A stretch of DNA of 10,793 bases, taken from NCBI GenBank assembly GCA_039815505.1, contig JBCBZE010000091.1:1-10793 (forward strand), written 5' to 3'. The position numbers and the translations under genes were made by a program. The DNA comes from CANLWN01 sp039815505. GTDB lineage: Bacteria > Bacteroidota > Bacteroidia > Flavobacteriales > Flavobacteriaceae. This document shows, piece after piece, positions 6,501 to 10,793 of the stretch; position 1 is the first letter of the stretch; each line of letters opens with the position of its first letter. The notes below the pieces were generated by a model that made no database searches, was not told where the DNA came from, and saw only the letters and a list, made by a program, of their open reading frames with translations.

Positions 6501-9500
6501 GTAGCTCCGAACGATGTAAACTGCAGCGGTAGTTCTATCTGGTAGAAATTTTGTGTAAAATCGGTACCTATACGCAAGAATCCGACCAAAGGTGTTTCCC
6601 CTTCGGCATAATCGCTTTCCACGACTTCCTCTGCATGCATAAACATCCTCATTTCCTCATATTGCCGCACATCTATATTAATATTCTTGAATACCCCCCT
6701 TGAATCTTCCGATTGTAGATTCTCTACCTTAACGGATAGGGACTGCTCGTTTTGACGGATAATCGTATTATTGTTGTTCAACTGCTCCCGAACCACTCCC
6801 GGAGGCAAAACATAAGGAATTGGTGTTCGTTGCTCGTTTTCCTGAATATTGACCGCATTTACGTCCAAGGAAGTGCCATCATCCGCAGGGTCGTCCTCAT
6901 TGGCCTCCAAAGATCGCGTAAAGGTCCGCCAATCTCCACGTACCAAATCCAAGGTTGCAAAACGCATGACCACGTCATCCGCAAAACCGGTAAGGTACAT
7001 ACGCATGAAACTTATGGACCTAAAATCCGTAATACCGCCAATGGCATTGGTAAAATCGTTCAACGGTATTTTATATTGTATCCATCTTCGGTTCAATTGC
7101 GTCCCATTTTCCAAAGTTGGGGTTACATCGGCCCTAATATCGGTAACATACTGGTCGTCTATGGTGGTATTGGGGCTGATCGGTATTCTATACTCGTAAT
7201 AACTGTTAACCGTATTCATGGTAAGATCGCGATCTACATCTTCCACATCCGGTAAAGTGGTAGACCCTCGATTGGTATTGGTTACCTCTACGGGGGAATT
7301 ACCTTGTGGGTTATTAAAGTCCAGATAACGTTCCAAAATGTTACCTTCCCTGTTTAGGTAGTATTGATAGTTATCCAAAGCGGGATCAGCTCCTGTATTA
7401 TTGGTATAAATAGCGGCCTCGCCCGCATCGTCCTCCCCATCGTAACCAATATCCTGTAATCCCCTATTGGTCTCGTCGGCATCAAATGCATATACCAAGG
7501 ATTGTGTTGAGGGCACTCTTCCCCAAACGGTAGGCGTGGTCAAATCATTACTTGCTACCCCGGGGAGCCCATTTTCATATTGCTTTCTACCATCATCCAA
7601 AATATCTTCCGAAATATTCCCCAAGTTAATGACCAATTCCCCAGGACCGGTAGCTATGCCGTCCACAAAGGGATCCAGTACCCAGAACTGTACAAATTCT
7701 ACATTGGACTGTTCAAAATTGGTACTGCTCAACGATCGCATGATTCCACCCCATTTTTCATTGGGCGCTTCACCGGCAAAATTGGGATTATCGTTATACG
7801 GCCCTTTTTGATTGGGATAATAGGCCAAATCCAACGTATTCTGTACTTGCGTTTGTCCTTGCGCTATATCTTCTTGGGGAAAAACTTCATTGATGAATAT
7901 TCTACGGGTCTCATTGGTTGAAATATCGTCATCCGATACTCCCGATGGGCGTTGATTGGTGTAAAAAATGGGATCAATGGTATACCATGCCATTTTTGCA
8001 CGTTCATAACCGGTTTCCAAATCATCCTCTCCCTCATCCAAAAACTCCAAAGGGGTACTGGCCAAGGACCAACCTAGGGAAGATCGAATATCTATCAAGG
8101 CTTGTGCACCTTCAAAATCATCGACATAAGATGTGGTCTCTCCTTCAAAATCGGCGTTTTTGGGAGAATTGGGCCTTAAAAAAGCTACTTCTCCCCGGAC
8201 AGATACATTCGAAGGAACGTCCGTATCTATATTAGGTAATTTATTGACCAAACGGGTAAGGAACGGTACTTCGGTAGAGAAGTTTCCATTAAGCCCAAAA
8301 ATAGTATTGTTCACCGGTTCCACACCAAAGTTCGCTTTTTGTGTCAACGGACGCTCGTTCAAATTTAAAAGGGTACCTCCCAATACAAAGTTCTCATTGA
8401 ACTGATGTTCTACATTTATTCCTGTAAATCTTCTGGTCTGTTGTCCAAAAACCGCATTGTTTTCGACCGATATGTTGATGGGCGTATCGGAAGCTTCCAA
8501 ACTTGGATCCAAAATTTGCACGGTACCGGCCTGATAATTTACGGTAAAGTCTATACCTTCTTGTAATTGACGCCCACCCGCAGTAACACGTACCGAGCCT
8601 CTGGGCACGTTAAAAGCACCGATGGGAATGCCGTTACTTCCTTCAGATTTGTAGCGTCCTTTTAACAAGAATCTATTTTTTTCGGCATCCTGTAAAGATG
8701 CCGCCTTGGTATTTGCATAAAGGTTTCTGAATACATATTGCTGTTGGTTCAGGTTATACCCTTGGTCATTTTCCACATCATATACTTCCCCTGCGTTACT
8801 CCTGAGCAATTCGAACAGAAACTCCCCAAAAGGTTCTACTTTGGTGAAAATGATACTTCCAGATTGCGTATCCACAGTGATTCCGGATACAAAATCAAAA
8901 AAACCATCTCCGCCGCGCTGTACATCATTGTACACATTTAAGCGGTCTAGATTAAACACATCCAATAAAATACGTTCTTCCAAGGGTTTTCCAAAACTTG
9001 ATGCGGATTCCGGGAAAGGTTCAAGCGGTGTAATATAATTTCTAGGTGTTGGATCTGAATATAAAATATTCAATTTGAAATCCTCTTGACTTAATTGAAA
9101 AGCCCCTGTTGAATAAATGTTCTTCATCATTAAATCCCAAATAGGATCTGTGACGTTGGTAATATTACTTTTTAAAAGTTTTAAAACCAATGTATTGTTG
9201 TTGATTACGGGATTATCCACTACGGAATCATCCACGGTCGTGGCATCTACACCGCCATTGGCAAATTCACCCACTTGATAGACTTCCCCATTGAAGGTAT
9301 ATTGAAAGGCAACTGCCAATACCTCATCATTGCTTAAACGTTGGTTCAAAGAGATATACCCTAATTGGGTATTGAATTGGAAATCCCTTCCCTGATCCAG
9401 TTTTCTGGCATTTTCCAAAATGGCATAATCGAATCCTTGGTTGGCTTGAAATCCCCCAGGTATGTTGAATCCATTATCAACAGTAGCGATATCCCGTACT

Positions 9501-10738
9501 TCATCGGTCAAGACCCCTCCGTTGCCAATAAGTCCCGGGTCGTAATCATTTGCATTGTTTCTTGGCAGGTTCAATGCACCATTAAAGAAGCCTGCGGGAT
9601 CACCATTAAGCAGTCCTATTCTGGTCTGATCTGGGTTGGTTTCCCCTAAATCCTGAATGGCTACCACATTTCTGACGTTTAACGTCTGCTGACTTCTGTT
9701 CGTCACCCAAACTTCCAAACGTGTTATCTGTACTTGGCTCCGAATAAACGGGTAATTTTCCAAGGCCTCATCATATTGATCTCTAAAAAATTGAGATAGG
9801 AAGAAGTGCTTGTCCTCGTCGTAATCCAAAGCGGTTATTTCAAAATCATTTACCGTTCCACCCCCTTGGGCAGTTACCGTATTGCTCTGGGAGCGTTGTT
9901 CGGAGAATACAGCCGTTACCCTTGTCCTTCCAAATTGCAATTGGGTCTTTACACCAAATAGACTCTGGGCACCTGTTATCAAGGAACTGTTCAAAGGCAT
10001 ATTTACATTACCCACTTCGATCGATTGTATAATATCATCTTCGGTAGGGGTATAATCCAGTTTTACCAAATTTTGAAAATCAAAGGTAGCTTCCGTATCA
10101 TAATTGGCGGTTACCTGTAGTCTTTCACCTATTTTTCCCAGCATACTTAAGCTTATTCGCTGATCAAAATCAAAGGACAGGTTTGTTCTATTTCTAGGCG
10201 ATAGCGCAGGGTTGTCGTTTTTTTGAAAAATAACCCCTAAATCCATGGCCACAGATCCCTGAGGGACCACTTCAATGGTATTACCCCCAAAAACGGATTC
10301 AAAGAAATTATTGTTTACATAAAAGTTGGGCAACAGATTTTTTCTTGCCTCTTCACTACCTTCTTTTTTCCCGGTATATGCATCTATCTTTTCCTTGAAA
10401 TAAGATTTCATATCTTCTTTACGGACGAGCTCCCTATATTGCTGTGGCGTAAGGATAACCGGGTAATTGATATTAAAATCCCCAACACTTTCAGAATAGA
10501 TGTAGCGGTCTAATTTTGGGTCGTACGTATATTTGGAAACTATGCTATTGGGGTTCTGTATGGCAATTCTGCCCAAAGCAAAACCTGTTTTAACAGAATC
10601 TACTTGTTGTTGAAGGGAATCTGTTTCTTGTTCATTGGTTTCTTGGGCCCACACAGTATGCGTTGCTCCAAAAAAAATGACCCATAGAAGAGAAAGCTTA
10701 AATAAAGATTTAAGAAATAGTTTTGCCCCTGTTTTCAA
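3578..10738 (-). CDS. sprA: SprA, outer-membrane translocon of the type IX secretion system
   Basis: This very long protein (2386 residues; known SprA proteins are about 2,400) is the flavobacterial SprA/Sov translocon. In the solved F. johnsoniae structure SprA is a single 36-strand outer-membrane barrel, through which type IX substrates, including gliding adhesins, leave the cell. Residues 1-31 are a signal peptide: Lys-rich start, hydrophobic core and cleavage after 'VWA' before Q32. The mature protein is dominated by alternating polar/hydrophobic beta-strand sequence, with the conserved 'YVDDFEG' segment at about 871-877 and a C-terminal strand 'FTIRYNFGN'. A Lys/Ala/Gly-rich insertion occupies about 1900-1932. 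I see no cysteine in the whole protein. The start is a TTG at 10738; no in-frame ATG lies upstream in the window, and the signal peptide begins immediately after this codon. Only five bases separate it from the ruvA stop codon, so coupling to ruvA is likely. There is no sign of a frameshift. Confidence 0.97.
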   Translation of the reverse strand: MKTGAKLFLKSLFKLSLLWVIFFGATHTVWAQETNEQETDSLQQQVDSVKTGFALGRIAIQNPNSIVSKYTYDPKLDRYIYSESVGDFNINYPVILTPQQYRELVRKEDMKSYFKEKIDAYTGKKEGSEEARKNLLPNFYVNNNFFESVFGGNTIEVVPQGSVAMDLGVIFQKNDNPALSPRNRTNLSFDFDQRISLSMLGKIGERLQVTANYDTEATFDFQNLVKLDYTPTEDDIIQSIEVGNVNMPLNSSLITGAQSLFGVKTQLQFGRTRVTAVFSEQRSQSNTVTAQGGGTVNDFEITALDYDEDKHFFLSQFFRDQYDEALENYPFIRSQVQITRLEVWVTNRSQQTLNVRNVVAIQDLGETNPDQTRIGLLNGDPAGFFNGALNLPRNNANDYDPGLIGNGGVLTDEVRDIATVDNGFNIPGGFQANQGFDYAILENARKLDQGRDFQFNTQLGYISLNQRLSNDEVLAVAFQYTFNGEVYQVGEFANGGVDATTVDDSVVDNPVINNNTLVLKLLKSNITNVTDPIWDLMMKNIYSTGAFQLSQEDFKLNILYSDPTPRNYITPLEPFPESASSFGKPLEERILLDVFNLDRLNVYNDVQRGGDGFFDFVSGITVDTQSGSIIFTKVEPFGEFLFELLRSNAGEVYDVENDQGYNLNQQQYVFRNLYANTKAASLQDAEKNRFLLKGRYKSEGSNGIPIGAFNVPRGSVRVTAGGRQLQEGIDFTVNYQAGTVQILDPSLEASDTPINISVENNAVFGQQTRRFTGINVEHQFNENFVLGGTLLNLNERPLTQKANFGVEPVNNTIFGLNGNFSTEVPFLTRLVNKLPNIDTDVPSNVSVRGEVAFLRPNSPKNADFEGETTSYVDDFEGAQALIDIRSSLGWSLASTPLEFLDEGEDDLETGYERAKMAWYTIDPIFYTNQRPSGVSDDDISTNETRRIFINEVFPQEDIAQGQTQVQNTLDLAYYPNQKGPYNDNPNFAGEAPNEKWGGIMRSLSSTNFEQSNVEFVQFWVLDPFVDGIATGPGELVINLGNISEDILDDGRKQYENGLPGVASNDLTTPTVWGRVPSTQSLVYAFDADETNRGLQDIGYDGEDDAGEAAIYTNNTGADPALDNYQYYLNREGNILERYLDFNNPQGNSPVEVTNTNRGSTTLPDVEDVDRDLTMNTVNSYYEYRIPISPNTTIDDQYVTDIRADVTPTLENGTQLNRRWIQYKIPLNDFTNAIGGITDFRSISFMRMYLTGFADDVVMRFATLDLVRGDWRTFTRSLEANEDDPADDGTSLDVNAVNIQENEQRTPIPYVLPPGVVREQLNNNNTIIRQNEQSLSVKVENLQSEDSRGVFKNINIDVRQYEEMRMFMHAEEVVESDYAEGETPLVGFLRIGTDFTQNFYQIELPLQFTSFGATSPEDIWPEENELNFALDDLRRVKTEGIANGTLTDLVFYEIIDGEVTVVDEFAPRTPGRIRIGIQGNPSLGSIRSMMVGIKNIDDLPARGEVWYNELRLAGLDNNGGWAAVAAIDANLADFANVTATGARSTSGFGALDQRPNERLREDAISYDVVTNINVGQLFPKKWGLQIPFNYGIAEELITPEFDPVYDDLKLDDRIDAAETAEEAETIRKQAEDYTKRTSINFIGVRKDRGEEAEANFYDIENFTFNYSYNETDHRDFEVESLRDQSVVTGFVYNHNFKPAPVAPFAKKDSLFNGAYWRWLKELNFNLLPTSISVNSNINRQFNQQRFRDVLEPGVEALDLPLLQQRNYLFNWEYALNYSITKSLRVNLTTSNNNIVRNYFEEEGNPDSAIDPNLNLWDGFFDVGEPNRHSQQMQVNYELPLNKIPFLDFINAQYTYTSNFDWQRGGDAILEVTGENISTVQNANTHNLTAALTMQRFYDYIGLKKRDGKAAAATGARRDKAGNLAEGAEKPKGKTSKLFNTVVDVLTMVKRLNINYNENNGTVLPGYTQSVGFIGTTRPTLGFVFGSQSDVRFEAARNGWLTTFPEFNEQFIKRTNRQLNITATAQPIPDLTIDLVADRQFSDSFQENFNIEDGEYQPLTPNTFGNFSISTVMIGTAFTKSDEFDSETFETFKENRITIANRLVADRGQEVGELDEDGFPQLYGKTSQDVLLPAFFAAYTGQDVNRVNLDAFREIPIPNWNIKYTGLMRNKWFKKKFKRFSLSHGYRGSYSINSFQTNLTRQQVDENGNLTLINPENGDLLPENIINNVVLTDQFNPLMRVDFEMKNSLSVLAEVRTDRALSLSFDNNLLTEINGKEYTVGLGYRFKDVKLVTNIGGEKQRLKGDLNLKADVTLRDNITIIRNLDIDNNQITSGQNLLSIKFTADYALNKNLNALFFYDHSFSQFKVSTAFPQTTINTGFTIRYNFGN

Positions 10739-10743
10739 ATTTA

Positions 10744-10793
10744 TTATAAATTTTTCAGCGTATATTTTATAATGTCCTCTACGCTTAACGTGG
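10744..10793 (-). CDS. ruvA: RuvA, last 15 codons (rest outside window)
   Basis: Reading the minus strand from 10791 gives 'TLSVEDIIKYTLKNL' followed by TAA at 10744-10746 and a second stop codon (TAA) immediately after. This matches the C-terminal end of flavobacterial RuvA, whose small three-helix domain III binds the RuvB motor. RuvA is the Holliday-junction recognition subunit of the RuvAB branch-migration complex. The call rests on only 15 residues plus the familiar ruvA-sprA gene order, so it is good but not certain. The rest of the gene runs off the right edge. Confidence 0.75.
   Translation of the reverse strand, partial: TLSVEDIIKYTLKNL

Noticed and set aside
6752..7255. Plus-strand frame of 167 codons inside sprA
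   Set aside because: It lies wholly antisense to an intact, recognisable sprA and has no domain-like features; the same applies to the other plus-strand frames between 4781 and 9649.
3578..10738. Possible frameshift or gene fusion because of the extreme length of the sprA frame
   Set aside because: A single frame of about 2,400 residues is normal for SprA, with one signal peptide at the start and a barrel-like end.
1..10793. tRNA/rRNA genes, CRISPR array, insertion sequence or prophage
   Set aside because: No cloverleaf, regularly spaced repeats, transposase motif or terminal inverted repeats were seen; coding is nearly continuous with familiar core genes.

Overview
The window is a stretch of conserved chromosomal core from a Bacteroidota bacterium, almost certainly a flavobacterium (Flavobacteriaceae or a close relative). 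The evidence is a complete sprA gene (type IX secretion / gliding outer-membrane translocon), TonB-family proteins of the flavobacterial type (a 'FPGC' motif before the C-terminal domain), AT-rich DNA with little Shine-Dalgarno signal, and a promoter of the TTTG-N20-TAnnTTTG type specific to Bacteroidota. The genus cannot be settled from the sequence alone.

Layout. Positions 1-870 (+) hold the 3' part of a PepSY-associated membrane protein gene that begins before the window. It converges on the minus-strand block, with a perfect hairpin at 893-921 between them. Everything after that is on the minus strand. In transcription order, from the right edge, it runs: the last 15 codons of ruvA (10744-10793), sprA (3578-10738, about two thirds of the window), gcvH (3053-3433), a VanZ-like membrane protein gene (2668-3060), tonB-like gene 1 (1901-2605), a terminator region (1811-1887), and tonB-like gene 2 (946-1743).

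How the genes fit together. sprA starts at a TTG five bases after the ruvA stop codon, so it is probably co-transcribed and translationally coupled with ruvA. A good Bacteroidota promoter precedes gcvH, whose end overlaps the vanZ-like gene by 8 bases. The first tonB-like gene follows 62 bases later and has a weaker promoter candidate of its own, and this unit ends in two tandem hairpins. The second tonB-like gene is a separate short unit. Functionally, SprA is the outer-membrane pore of type IX secretion, the TonB-like proteins transmit inner-membrane energy to the outer membrane, and the PepSY protein belongs to a family often tied to iron-siderophore reduction. GcvH and RuvA are housekeeping proteins (glycine cleavage / lipoate carrier; Holliday-junction processing).

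I found no RNA genes, insertion sequences, CRISPR arrays, prophage genes or broken genes, and no undescribed multi-gene system. The points worth a second look are modest: the TTG start of sprA, the apparent absence of cysteine from SprA, a Lys/Ala/Gly-rich insertion in its barrel region, the paired TonB paralogues, and the palindromes around them.
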